From positions 98,826-162,825 of the forward strand of contig JAWPGT010000051.1 of the NCBI GenBank assembly GCA_034638255.1: a DNA stretch of 64,000 nt, in the 5' to 3' direction. Source of the DNA: Coprinus comatus. Taxonomy: Eukaryota; Basidiomycota; Agaricomycetes; Agaricales; Agaricaceae. Below, piece after piece: positions 1 to 11,159 of this stretch; position 1 is the stretch's first letter; every line of letters starts with the position of its first letter. The notes under the pieces were generated by a model, which searched no databases, was not told where the DNA came from, and saw nothing but the letters and a program-made list of their open reading frames with translations. The position numbers were made by a program, and so were the translations under genes.

Positions 1-3000
1 ATCCAGAGCACCGGAGGTTCGGGAACCTATCGACTGTCCATCACTGTTTTTGGTGAGAACCATATCCAGAGAAGCGGCAAATCTTAATCTTGCTATTTTT
101 GAATCTTCGAACTCGCAATTTGAAATAAGTTTATGACTTGGCATGATCATAAGATTTTATATAATATATATCTCTATCAACTTTCCGATAAGATAATATG
201 TATAAGAGATGAGAGTGCTAGACTTTTCTGAGTCACTTGTTTACGGCAGCTTCAGTCTTCTATCACGTTCTTTTCCGGTTTTCAATATAATCTCCACTTG
301 TCCCACAAACCTGGGTAGATCGCCATTGGAGTTTCTAATACTCAACACCACACAAAAACAGTCATTACGTACATGGTATTAATTCAATCACAAGTATACT
401 ACCTCAAAGAACCGTTGGCATCAGTGAGGCTTGACGCCATTTTCGTTACATAAATCAGCAATTCTGTATCGTGGTTGTTAGTATGCGTATATAGTACATG
501 GCATAACGTATATATGGTTAAGTTTTGAAGTTCGGAAATTACATATTGGTGCTCTGAAGTCATAAGTATTTACTTCTAAAGCCAGGAAAATGTACTATTC
601 CCCCGGTTAGTATATGCCCCCGGGGTATTAACTTGGTGCAACACTGTCAGGGGAACCAGGCATTTGGTCCAATGATAAAATCACTGGACTAGTTTTTCGA
701 ACTGTTGACTCCATAGACACCCGGGTTAGAGTGGGCCCCTCAAAACTGTGCAGATATAGTGTTATCAGTTAGAATAAAATCGCGAAAAGCTCCGATTTAA
801 CGGCCTGCTGTCACGGTCGACTAAATCATGAGTCCGTCAGTACTAAGTGAGTACTTAAGACCGTAACCACACACATTTGTAATACAATATACTTGAGGTA
901 CTAATTGGCCTTGTATAATATAAATACAGAAAAGCCTGCTAACAACTTTCATCAAGGGTCATAAACGTGTTTGAACCCTTCGCCTTAAGGCATCATCTGG
1001 CATCATCTCAAGGCACTACCCTACACTACCTCGCCCACATAAATAATTGGGGTCGCTCATACAAACCATCAGGTGCAGTGGCCATTACTGGGGTGCTACC
1101 ATTGGCAGGGTCAGCATAGGGATGATGGAACGAACCTAAGGTCACTCTCCATTCCTCCTCTCCAATATAGATGGGCGCATACTGTGTGTAGCCAAAATCG
1201 CTCTCTCTCTCCGTCTATTGCAATTACAGTGTCCTATTAATATTGTTACGATTAAAATATATCATTGCAATACATTTGAGTATGAATTGTCGTTTCCAGA
1301 CTTTAAACTCCACAGACATCGGATGTTTTACTTATACATGTTACCTTCTATGAGTCTCAATATGATGACCTTGGCATGTGTAGACACTTGTAAGAATGGT
1401 GAGAAGAACCTGAGGGTAAACATGCAGTTTTGAAACCATTCATTTTTCACCCCTTCTTTCTTCGGCTTCTCATTATAACTGAATGCGAGTCGACGTGCCG
1501 GAAGAAGGATTCATTGAAGCTTTTTTAGTACTCCAATACCAGGTGTTAACATCGTGCAACAAGCAACTCGACATGTACATACATCTACTACAAAATCTAA
1601 TTCCAAGAAGACTCTATTATGCATTGTTCCGTTTCCTTCGCAGATGTTTTCTCATGTGAAGCGCTTTCTCAGTCTTCTCTATTGCAGTCTCCTACAGACA
1701 TTCTCACCATTCCCACTTCCCATTTCTCTTACTAGACCTTGGCACTGCGCTCCACAGTAAATTATACGTACTAAATATGTCGCAGCTTCAATACTAGAAC
1801 ATCCTCGATAAGTTCATGTCTCTTCTATTACAGTATCATCCGTTCGAACCAACATCATTCTTTATCCTTTTATTTTAGTTCATGCATTCAATCTTCAATC
1901 TATATCCGCAAATCAAGGAAGTATTGGTCAAGTTTACATGACGATTCTCACACGTAGTAGTTCAACTTAATTAGCCCCCTTAACTTTAACAACATTTTAA
2001 CTTTCCGTTACCACCGAGCACACCGTCTTTTTTTATTACAGGAAACAGTATGTAAGTAGTGACGACATGCACTTGGAGCAAAAAACAACAACATGGAGAT
2101 CCAATACCAAAGCCTCGGTTATTTCTCATCCTTTCAAAACAACATCCTTTCAAACCATCATCAACACTGCGTCTATTTTTACTTCATGAATTATATTATA
2201 TGTACATCCGTAAACGAAAGGTAAAGAACGGAAGCTTTCACCGAAGCAATGATCAATTGAATGTGTTCCAGGTCGATCAAACTCCGTTACCTTGTTTCCG
2301 TTAAGTTCCTTCTCCACAGGTAGATATCATGGGGAATGATCTCGTTCGACCTCAGGCCTCAAACCTTGATGTTGATGACGTCTCAAACCCTTTCCATTAC
2401 ACCTTTCAACTCGCATAGCATCCTTTTTTCTTTACATCTCACCAATTCTACAATACTCCATCAATAGGTAACAGTAATCACTAATTATAGCTCGCATATT
2501 GGTAGCACAAACACGCCAACCCCAATCCCTAAAAAAAAACTTCGTTAATTTCCCTGTTGTTTTTAACTTGTGGAGTAGATATAATACTACACCGTGACAT
2601 CCGTACAACAAGGAGGTATTGGTCAAAGGGATTGAAGGGAGCTCCATACTTTAAAAAAAATACTTTCCATCCCAAGTTCAATGTTCAAACATAATACATT
2701 AGACTATAGTCATTGTATCATTCGCTTGTAACGAAAATTAAAGATGTACATCTTACATCCCTCAACTCCACAAACCCCGTTTACTCCGGTTTCTAGAAGA
2801 CAGCATACATACATATGTACAATAGTAAGAAGTTATCTTGCTTCTTTCTCGCACGTATAACGTAGTACTATACTATACTGTATATTAGTTATCCTTCGAT
2901 AAAGGTCAAGGTCCCAAATGAACTTTCTTCCTTCCCTTTCCTTCCCTTCCCTTCCCTTCCCTTCCCTTCCTTTCCCTTCACCTACCTTCACCTTTTCTTT

Positions 3001-4630
3001 TCTTTTTCTTTTCTTTTTTTATCCCAACCTCCTCATCCACTTTCTTTCCACTTTCCATTACACCCTACTTAAAACTACCAGGAATTATAGGTATATCCCT
3101 CTCCATTTTTAGCATTCATAACGCACTATACATATTGCGTGCTGAGACTGTAGTACCAACCGGGGAGAGTTGGGGTGGGGTGGGGTCCGGGGCTTTCCGT
3201 AACAAGTTTTGATTTTCCGACAATACGGTGCACATGATAGTATATCCCGCTACAAGAAAACTACAGCGCTAAGACGCGGTGGACCTGATATACATGATAA
3301 TTAAGAGCCCAATCCTCTGAGGTGAATCTACGAATATATGAAATCAATCGAGGTAAGATGGAGAAGGTGTCTGATGGCAAGTACTGTATGTGTGACTGCC
3401 ATTGGGGTGCCCTTTGAAGTTACGATAAAGGATGAGTTCCGGGTGTTTGGTCGTCAAATTTGATTGCGAGGAAACCGGAAAGAGAGTAGACAAAGAAGAT
3501 GAAGTAAAGGGTGAGAGGAGATGGATTATTCTGGCACGTCATAGGGATGTTTCAGTCTTGGTGGACCTTTACCTGATTTTGTGAAGGCTCCTGATTTGTA
3601 GAGGAACACTAGGCAAGGGTTTTGATCCCTTTTTTCGTGCCTAGAATGTTCGGAAGGTAGATGTTTTGGGGAGGCTTTTCTTAGATCTTAGCAGTTGTCT
3701 GTGAGTAGTATAACGTTCACAGTGGACGATGATGTGTTCCCGGGTTTGGCGTGATGAATTGTCGCAAGTACATGTGTTCGGTTCGGTTGGGACGAAATGT
3801 TCGTAGTATTCACCCATAGTATACCCGTAGCCTGTCCAGCATTGGATTAAACGGCCAAAAAGTTTCCTTCGGCGGAGTAGGAGTGGTGGGTTGGTTTAAG
3901 CGAGGGGGGGGAGTTTTGTTTACTGCGCTATATTGGCCGCGAATGGGGGTGTTCTTCCAGTTTCGGGTCCATGTATTTAGGACTCGCTCCTTGGATTTTC
4001 GTAGGACAAAGGTTGTTGTGGGCTCGGTTCGGCATTGTAGATGAGATGATACTATCCTCTAAAAGCCCTGTCTCCTTCTGGTTACCTGATTTCAGAGGTG
4101 TTCATCTCTATCCTAGAAATTCAGAATATCCCATCATTCGCTTATGCCTTAAATGCGCTAGGAAAACCTGAGTTAAGTTCCTGGAATCAAATATTTCTAG
4201 TTCAGAAAAAAAAACATTTTGTCAAAAGTCCTGGTCTAGGTTTGTTGTCTTCTCGGATGTTAGAGTCTATTAAAGTTATCGTTCTGGAAAATACCCCCAA
4301 GTCCCGTTGAAACGTTGAGGTATGTACTACAAAATCATAGTTATTTGCCATCCTTTAATATTTTAATGTTCTTAATTTGTAATCAAATACTGGGGCAATT
4401 TTTCGTACAACCTAAACTTCGCATGATCAAGTCCAGGTAGAGTCAATCATATCAAACGTTCACACTCAAAAGCAAGGGACATCTATTAACATTGTATCAC
4501 ACTAAACAATTCACAGTTTTCGACAGCCTGTACAATACATGTACATAATTTTTAAAAGTATCAGTATCTAAGTATCCCAACATCCCATTCCAAATCTCCA
4601 AAAAATAAATTTAAAAAGTCAGTCAGTCAG
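1..4630. other. 4.6-kb gene-poor stretch
   Basis: No coding region could be supported on either strand. The open frames are short (at most about 70 codons), have no recognisable domain and are interrupted by many stops. The stretch holds AT-rich sequence, a CT-rich tract near 1200, a CTTCC pentanucleotide tract at about 2918-2985 and a G-rich patch near 3170-3195. It could be an intergenic region with unannotated non-coding RNA or very old transposon remains, but nothing in the sequence proves either. Confidence 0.5.
2918..2985. repeat. CTTCC-rich pyrimidine microsatellite
   Basis: The plus strand is an almost pure run of CTTCC and CTTTCC units, continuing into TTTTCTTTTC to about 3018. It is a simple-sequence tract in the gene-poor left end. 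An open frame runs through it only because the tract lacks stop codons. Confidence 0.85.
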
Positions 4631-6725
4631 TCAAACAGCATCATCAATAATCCTAACCAACTCCTCACTTCTCTTCTTCGCAGCTACAATACATCCACTT
4701 ATCACATCATCCGCATTCCCATTACCATTTCCACTAGTACTAGTGCTAGTAGCATTAACACAACCTAAACCATGTTGAACTAAACTTAATAATTCCTGGT
4801 TCCTGTTCATTATTATCGATAATGTACTTTCGAGTAATGGTTCTTCGAATGCTGTTGGATCTGCTAATATATTTTTTCTATTATTTTGTTGATTTTTTCG
4901 AGTTTCGAGTTTTGTTCGTTCGTTCGTTTTTTTTTTTTATTTATTTATTTTGAGAGAGGGAGGTAGGGAAGGGGGAAGGTGAGAAGGTGAGAATATTGTT
5001 TTTGTTCATTCGTATTCGTGTTCGTATTCGTATTCGTATTCATATTCGTATTCATATTCGCATTCGCATTCGCGTCGGTATTACGATTTTAGAAATTATA
5101 CAAGGGTCCAGGGTTAATTAAGGTTTTGAGATTTTAGAATTTGATTTCGATTTCGATTTCAGGGATTTTGGATTAGGTTATTGGGAGATTGGATTTTTTC
5201 GGATTCGGATTCGGATTCGGTTCAGGGGATTGAATTCGGTATTCGGTTTTCGGAGGTTTTTTTTTTTCCGGGGATTAAGTTTTCGATTCGAGATTGGATT
5301 TTTCGGTTTATTATGGTTTAGAGATCAGGGAAAGGGAAAGGGAAAGGGAGGGAGGCAGGTTACGATTAGGTTTTTTTTCGGATATAACGGAAAGTTAAGG
5401 TTTCGGTATTCGGTATTCGGTATTCGGTTTTGTTGAAAAAGATATATAAATAAGAGGATTTAATGAATACGTGAGATTGAGATTGAGATTGAGAAATTGA
5501 TGAGAGAGTGAATCAGTAAACCGAAAACTCAAAAGAACTCAAAATAATCAAGAAAAAAGAAAAAAGAAAAAGGGAACGTACGAATCAAATAAACCAAACG
5601 ACATCCCAACTGGTAAATTCATTTTCTCAATCTCCAATGACATTTTCTTCGATTTATAACAAGTGGTTTGATTTGTATCTTCATTATATATCGCCTTTGG
5701 TAGTTTTGCTACGAAATAAATAAATAAATAAAAAAAAAAAAGGGTGAGTAGGTGAGTTATATGCGCTCGGAATTCCAAAAGGGAAATAATATACGCATGT
5801 GCATATGGGAAGAAGGAAAAGAAAAGAAAATAGGAAAGAGAGACGAAGACGAGAAAGACGAAAGATGTAAAACGAAAGAAAAAAGGGTAAGTGAAGAGAA
5901 CGTACTATTAAGTAAAGCAGCAACCATAGCCAACAAAGTAGCATCAAACACATTTCCATCATAATTGATACAAGTAGCATCAACATAAAGCGTCCAAACT
6001 GATTTTGAAGGATGTATCACTAATGATTTTTGTGATATGAAATTCGATCTGTCGATGTTTTAAAACCATAAGCCATATATAACGATAAAATCTGTAAAGC
6101 GAGGGGGGGAAGAACCGTACGTAGTTAAAACTTCATATAATCTTTCTGATAATACTTGTGCTTCATCTGATGGAGGTCCTGGTTTGAATTTTGGATGACA
6201 CATTGCTGGGAGGTCTACATTTGGAACTTTTTTTTTGTTTATGTCACAAAAAAGAACGAGGGTTTATACAAAATATAAACATACCAAGAAAACCTTGATC
6301 AGGAGATTCAAGATCAGGTTCCGCAATTTCAGCTTTTACACCACATACAATTGTGGTTCCACCCATACGAACAAGTGCAGATCCATCTGCTGTATTTATT
6401 GATCCTAGAACAATTTTTCAGTTGGTCAGGAATTTTCTCTAGGTATAAAAATGTATGGAATTGTGTACGTACCAACATTAATACTAACATCCCTCCAAAT
6501 TCCATTATCCAACTCCAACTCCTCTTCTTGTTTTGTGTTATCAATAAACCCAAGACCTCTTCCATCAGGTCTAACATTCTCTGCCAAAAACCTTTCCAAA
6601 TAAACTCTAGGATGTAACCTTTGAAAGATAGCTGCTTTTAACGTTTCAGAATCTAATCCATTCATATTCGTATTCGTTGTTGAAGTGGATGGTATTGGTA
6701 CAGATGATGATGCTATCGTGGTCAT
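4631..6725 (-). CDS. RRP43: Exosome complex subunit RRP43/EXOSC8 (RNase PH fold)
   Basis: A subunit of the RNA exosome core ring, which threads RNA to the processing and degradation nucleases in nucleus and cytoplasm. The predicted join on the minus strand is 6725-6473, 6404-6285, 6226-6121, 6048-5906, 5708-5582 and 4877-4631, giving 331 residues with all phases matching. Near the N-terminus the protein reads RVYLERFLAENVRPDGRGL, typical of exosome RNase PH subunits. It continues with SINTADGSALVRMGGTTIVC, a segment ending in PDQGFLVPNVDLPAMCHPKF, and DATCINYDGNVFDATLLAMV. The arrangement fits Rrp43/EXOSC8 better than Rrp42 or Mtr3, although these subfamilies are close. Eukaryotic ring subunits of this type are catalytically inactive. 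The last intron (4878-5581, 704 nt) is about ten times longer than the others and is full of simple repeats. The assignment is confident at family level and slightly less so at subunit level. Confidence 0.85.
4990..5440. repeat. Simple repeats inside the last RRP43 intron
   Basis: This stretch contains ATTCGT/ATTCAT hexamer runs (about 5008-5075), GGATTCGGATTCGG runs (about 5195-5225), GGGAAA runs (about 5330-5350) and TCGGTATTCGGTATTC runs near 5403-5430. All lie within the 704-nt intron, which explains its length. Confidence 0.8.
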
Positions 6726-7356
6726 TTTTTTTTTTCGTGTGTATGTGTGATGTGAAGTGTTGAGAGTTTAAGTGTTTTTGATTCAATTTGATGTGTTGGT
6801 CACTGGTCAAAACGTCAAAGAGAGTGATTTCTCTTTCTCGATCAACGGCGTTTCGGCCCGTCCATAATATATATATTTAATTTTAAATATATAAATTTAT
6901 TTTTGTTTCCGGTATTCATTATTTCGTCATCCTCGAGTACACTAGACAATTCAATTTGAACTTCTTTTAGAGGACGCCAAGAACGTTGATCGATAGACTG
7001 GAGCAGGACAGGAGCAACATCGACTCGTGGCACTTGGCATACTCCAATGAATAAGATTTGCGATTAAACAAGTACCACATGCACAATTACCCGAAGGACC
7101 GAAAGGTACTTGAATGAAAATTATCGATGATGACGACATTGAGTGTAGATCCAAGGTCGGGTAAATTTATGCATTAGGGTATCAAGGCATATGATACGGA
7201 ATATACGGAATAAGGAGGTATAACTGTTATATGTATACCAGCCTAAGGTTAGGGTTACACTCACAACTCAGTCGTATACTACACGCAAATCAATAGGTGT
7301 AAATGAATAACACAATAGACATGAATGCTTACCATGTACGATACCTATATACAGAG
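6726..7356. other. Spacer between RRP43 and EMC6
   Basis: About 630 bp upstream of RRP43 and downstream of EMC6. It contains an AT-rich palindrome-like run near 6868-6900 and one small cysteine-containing open frame, listed separately. No other gene is seen. Confidence 0.4.
6951..7139 (-). CDS. Possible small cysteine-containing protein
   Basis: An ATG at 7139 opens a frame of about 62 codons. It starts MSSSSIIFIQVPFGPSGNCA and carries a CACGTC cluster and later a CCSC cluster. The spacing recalls small metal-binding proteins, but no family is recognised. A second frame downstream (about 7033-6842) contains the protein-like run VPRVDVAPVLLQSIDQ. A short intron near 7063-7027 could join the two, but no splice choice is compelling. 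The sequence may equally be non-coding. This is a low-confidence candidate. Confidence 0.2.
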   Translation of the reverse strand: MSSSSIIFIQVPFGPSGNCACGTCLIANLIHWSMPSATSRCCSCPAPVYRSTFLASSKRSSN

Positions 7357-7750
7357 TTAACTAAGGAACATCCAGGCAAGAAGTAAGTAAAACACACCAT
7401 AGAATAGTGTCCAAACGAGAATAAAACCAAAAAGCGTGTCCTGAGTTGGCTTGACGAGTTCCCACCAGCCATCAGAAAGGTATTTTCCAGGCTTTCCAGC
7501 GCACCTAACCATCAAAAAAATCATCAGCGACTCATACATATTCCATAATAACCACATACCGGAATGTTGAAATACACCCAGCAGAGAATAGTACAGCAGC
7601 AAAAAATAGAAGGAATCCCTGCCAATTCGTAAGTCCCAAGACTCCAGCAGCAGCTCCAGCAAAACAAGCTGCTAGAAAATGAGTTGAAGCCAAGGCTGTA
7701 TTGTGTGTGATTGCAGCCGGATTCACAAGTTTCTGAGCTGTCGCTGGCAT
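7357..7750 (-). CDS. EMC6: ER membrane protein complex subunit 6
   Basis: A subunit of the EMC, which inserts tail-anchored and multipass proteins into the endoplasmic reticulum membrane. The predicted join on the minus strand is 7750-7560 and 7504-7357, giving 112 residues, the usual EMC6 length. The family features are visible: an N-terminal NPAAITHNTALAS segment, the AGVLGLTNWQGFLLFF transmembrane segment, and a C-terminal WWELVKPTQDTLFGFILVWT hairpin leading into the last transmembrane helix. The intron (7559-7508) splits an arginine codon and has a GTATGT donor. The gene is divergent from the aspartate-semialdehyde dehydrogenase gene, with 143 bp between the two ATGs, so the two probably share a promoter region. 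Confidence 0.92.
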
Positions 7751-7893
7751 GTTCTGGGTGTGTGTGTTTGAGATCACATGAGAGACCGCCCATAGATAAT
7801 CTGAGTGCACGTGACTGTATGACTCGCCACACATAATGAGGGTAATCCCAACTCCGCTGTAGTTATATAATTTGTTCTTACATCCAACACCCG
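7751..7893. promoter_or_regulatory. Shared divergent promoter region EMC6 / HOM2
   Basis: These 143 bp separate the start codons of two divergent genes and must hold both 5' leaders and core promoters. A TATATAA-like sequence near 7864-7870 could serve the plus-strand gene. The regulatory role is inferred from position only. Confidence 0.5.
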
Positions 7894-9180
7894 ATGTCTT
7901 CCAAGTTCTCCCCCTCAAAGTTCAAGACTATGGCAGACGAAGAACAGTCATCTCCCACATCCACAGTCCCACTCTCACATACAGACACTCTCACTCCCTT
8001 GCACACCCAACCAAAGAAAATTCCAGTCGGAGTATTAGGAGCTACAGGCACCGTAGGACAACGCTTTATCCTCCTCTTAGACGCACACCCATGGTTTACT
8101 GTCCATGCTCTCGGGGCATCACCAAGATCTGCAGGAAAACCTTATGTTCAGGCTGTTAACTGGAAACAATCCGTTCCGATACCACATTCCGTCAAGGAAC
8201 TCATCGTTCGGGAATGTAAGCCTGAAGAACCCGGTTTTTCCGAATGTAAAATCGTCTTCTCCGGTTTGGATGCAGACGTTGCAGGAGACATTGGTATGTC
8301 ATTCTCAAACCCCTAGATATTTCTTTTCATACTCAATAAAATACACCTTTTCACAGAATCCGCTTTCCGAGCAGCTGAACACGCAGTCTTCTCTAACGCC
8401 AAAAATTATCGTAGAGATCCACACGTACCCCTCATCGTTCCACTCGTCAACCCCGGTCATCTTTCTATGATTCCTCAGCAACAATCGCTCCAAAGTCCAC
8501 CTCTTAAACAAGGCTTCATCGTTACAAATGCCAATTGCAGTACAACCGGTTATGTTATCCCTCTATCCGCTCTCGAAAAGGCTTTTGGTCCTATCGAAGC
8601 TGTCATCGTCACCACAATGCAAGCCATCTCTGGTGCTGGATACCCTGGAATTTCATCATTAGATATCCTCGACAATGTCGTTCCTTATATCTCTGGTGAA
8701 GAAGAAAAGATGGAATGGGAAACACTCAAAATTTTGGGAGGTATAGTTGAAAATGATGAAGGAATTAAAACATTTGATATGCATGCTCGTCAACCACTTC
8801 GAGTATCAGCTTCATGCAATAGGGTACCAGTGATTGATGGACATACAGAATGTGTTTCAGTACGATTCGCAAAAAGACCACCACCTAGTCCACAACAAGT
8901 TCGAGAAGCTTTAACAGCTTTTACACCTGATGCTAAAGCTCTTGGTTGTCCTAGTGCACCTAGACATGCTATTACTGTTCATGAAGAACCTGATAGACCA
9001 CAACCGAGATTGGATAGATATTATCAGGATGGAGCGGGTGTTTCTGTTGGTAGAGTTAGGCAATGTCAGGTTTTGGATATTAAGTTTGTGGTGTTGGCGA
9101 ATAATGTTTCGATTGGAGCTGCTACGAGTAGTATTATTAATGCAGAATTGGCGGTTCTTAGAGGTGTTGTTCAGACATAA
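7894..9180 (+). CDS. HOM2: Aspartate-semialdehyde dehydrogenase
   Basis: Catalyses NADPH-dependent reduction of aspartyl phosphate to aspartate semialdehyde, the second step toward homoserine, threonine and methionine. The predicted join is 7894-8293 and 8357-9180, giving 407 residues. The NADP-binding loop GATGTVGQ lies at residues 49-56, the catalytic cysteine in NANCSTTG is near residue 194, and a conserved histidine is in [16 protein letters not shown]. The C-terminal half matches the fungal type, with the segment [20 protein letters not shown]. The first ATG gives an N-terminal extension of about 40 polar residues. The internal ATG at 7930 would be an equally plausible start and gives a length closer to yeast Hom2. 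The single 63-nt intron begins GTATGT and ends CACAG. The gene looks intact and expressed from the divergent promoter shared with EMC6. Confidence 0.93.
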
Positions 9181-9986
9181 CTAATGATTACTTTTTTGTT
9201 TTTGTTTTTGTTTTTGTTTTTAAATATTTCATGACCTTTTACCTACGTATCCCTCCCCTCCCTTCCTCTTCCACCCTTCCTCCTTTTTACCTTCTTTTTT
9301 TTTTTTCTTTCTTTATCGCGGATTATTCTCACCTCCATTCCTCTTTTACTATATCTCATTCTCGTTCTCTCTTGGTGTTTGTTGGGTTTGGGTTCTCCGT
9401 TGTTATCTTAGATCAAATAAGAAAGAAGAAAATATTTGAAAAAGTATATGTAGATTTGTTTTGTAGAATGTTAACGTTAACGAAACGAAAAATCTTTTGG
9501 ATCTTCTCGTATTACAATATCAGAATCAAAAAGAATTATAATGTATTATGTATATTAAAAGAAAAAGAAAAAGTCATTATACAATTTTGTATACTTACGG
9601 TTTTGTTTTTGCTTTGGGTTTGGTGCTCTCGGTCAGTGACAGTAGTCCTGGTCATTTGTAACATTTGTGTACAATGGGGTTCGCATTGAGTTGGATTGTT
9701 GATTAATCGATTGACGTTGAACATTGAACGTTGACCCGTCGATCCCTGGTATACATACATAAGATTTAAACGTTTAGATTGGTTGTACCTATTACCCATG
9801 GACCGGGGGTCACGTCTACACGTTCCAGTTATCCAGAAAAAGTATGTATATGAATATTAATTAATTGAGATTCTGCGACTCGAATTCTGTGGTTATACAG
9901 TACAGTTGAATTCATCTGATACACTTCAACCTACTCTCATTTTCCCTCCTTCTTCTCCCGCCAAGATAAAATTTGGGTTTATCAAT
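9181..9986. other. Intergenic region after HOM2
   Basis: It begins with a TTTTTG repeat tract (9190-9220), followed by pyrimidine-rich sequence and AT-rich sequence typical of a 3' untranslated region. Open frames here are low-complexity and not convincing. No gene is seen. Confidence 0.5.
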
Positions 9987-10455
9987 CTATTGCAGATTGA
10001 ACCACTGCTTATCAATAATATCGTAACGCCATATCTCTCCATTCCTCTTGGATAAATATAATCCATTATTACCTGACGATATATCCATAATGACTCCTCT
10101 CACTGGAGCTTTGTTACCATATCCCGATATCTTATTCCACTCCTGTCCTTGAACATGAATATAAACTTCCTGAGGATTTAAACGAAGTTGAAATAAACCA
10201 GCATCCCCAGCTGTAATTGGACTGTATTTTCCTGATCCGCACTCAATTGCTCCCAAGAACCCTCCTGAGGTGATGTCTCCAAATACTCCCGTCATAACGC
10301 ATCTTATAGATATTCCTCTGCCCAGAAACAATCAACTTGTTATCTGTATCATTATCAATATGATCCTCCTTCCCGTGAAACCCACCAAATTTAACAATGT
10401 CACCATTTATATGCATCGCGTAAATGTCGTTTCCTTCCGCCGATATCATAATAGT

Positions 10456-10806
10456 GTAAGCGCAGGATCGGAGAGGACGACGAGACGAGCACGATGACGA
10501 AGGAATGGAGGGAAACCAATAAGAAATGACTGAGATAAAACACAAACACTGCAGACACTTGTATTAGACTAGAAAGATACAATAACTTCTTAACTACTCA
10601 CCTGCAGACACTTGTATTAGACTAGAGAGTCTTCATGTGTCTGCAGGACGCTTCAGTAACGTGTGACGTGACATTGTGATGTCACAGAAAGCGGAAACAA
10701 TCTACAAGTCCAGAACTCCAAAGAGAGAATATCTAACCACAACTCTTCTAATCCTCAACCAACAATAAGTACTGACCTTGGGGACTGTCTAGAGCATTCC
10801 TGACAG
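10456..10806. mobile_element. 351-bp insertion in propeller copy A
   Basis: Copies B and C read straight through this site, while copy A is interrupted. The insertion is flanked by the direct repeat ATAGT (10451-10455 and 10807-10811), which looks like a 5-bp target-site duplication. Inside are two near-identical 25-bp direct repeats beginning CTGCAGACACTTGTATTAG (10549-10573 and 10602-10626). An inverted copy of the repeat head lies at about 10637-10647. The termini are not inverted repeats. The plus-strand ends read GTAAGC and TGACAG, like an intron in the antisense direction, which may be chance. The element has no coding capacity. Confidence 0.5.
10549..10647. repeat. Direct and inverted repeat cluster within the insertion
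   Basis: The 25-bp motif occurs at 10549-10573 and again at 10602-10626. CCTGCAGACAC at 10601-10611 is then mirrored by GTGTCTGCAGG at 10637-10647, an 11-bp perfect inverted repeat that could form a hairpin. Confidence 0.8.
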
Positions 10807-11159
10807 ATAGTTTGTGGATTATGATTGATTAGGGTCCAGCTAGGACTTGTAGATGATCCATCAAGTCTAAAAATGCTACCATCTTGGTGAAGCTTGTAGA
10901 CATAAGGACCGGCACTGGTGATAGCTCTGGCTTGACAATTTTCATCAATCTGAAGCCATGTAGAGTTGTCAGGAAGGTACTTGTAAATGAAACTATGGGC
11001 ATCAATTCTGTAGAGGAAATCTGCCGCAGTGATAGAAATGGTCCTGGTGTCACTTTCAAGGCGCTTCCAACCTACGTATTGAAAGAGTTGACCAGTCCCG
11101 TCGACTCGATAAAGGTCTCCATTAGTACTATTGGCATCGATTCCTAACCGGTTATGCAT

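Larger units (their letters stand above)
9987..11159 (-). pseudogene. Tectonin-like beta-propeller gene, copy A (broken)
   Basis: First of three tandem paralogs. The ATG at 11159 begins MHNRLGIDANSTNGDLYRVD, followed by repeats of about 37 residues. Each repeat has an I..A/G...Y.......G.I.....  W..I pattern, as in KLHQDGSIF and MRYDGSIW. About seven such repeats are expected, which suggests a seven-bladed beta-propeller like tectonin or tachylectin-2 type lectins. That family call is inferred from the pattern, not proven. The frame is broken twice. A 351-bp insertion at 10456-10806 interrupts the blade containing NPQTI and MISAEGND. Relative to copy B, one base is missing near 10268-10275, after GSIWRHH. 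No signal peptide is visible. The copy is probably non-functional unless unusual splicing removes the insertion. Confidence 0.6.

Noticed and set aside
826..875. ATGAGTCCGTCAG near 828-840 resembles the core of a hammerhead ribozyme (CTGATGAGTCCGTGAG).
   Set aside because: The required GAAA after stem II and flanking helices are absent; only the short core string matches.
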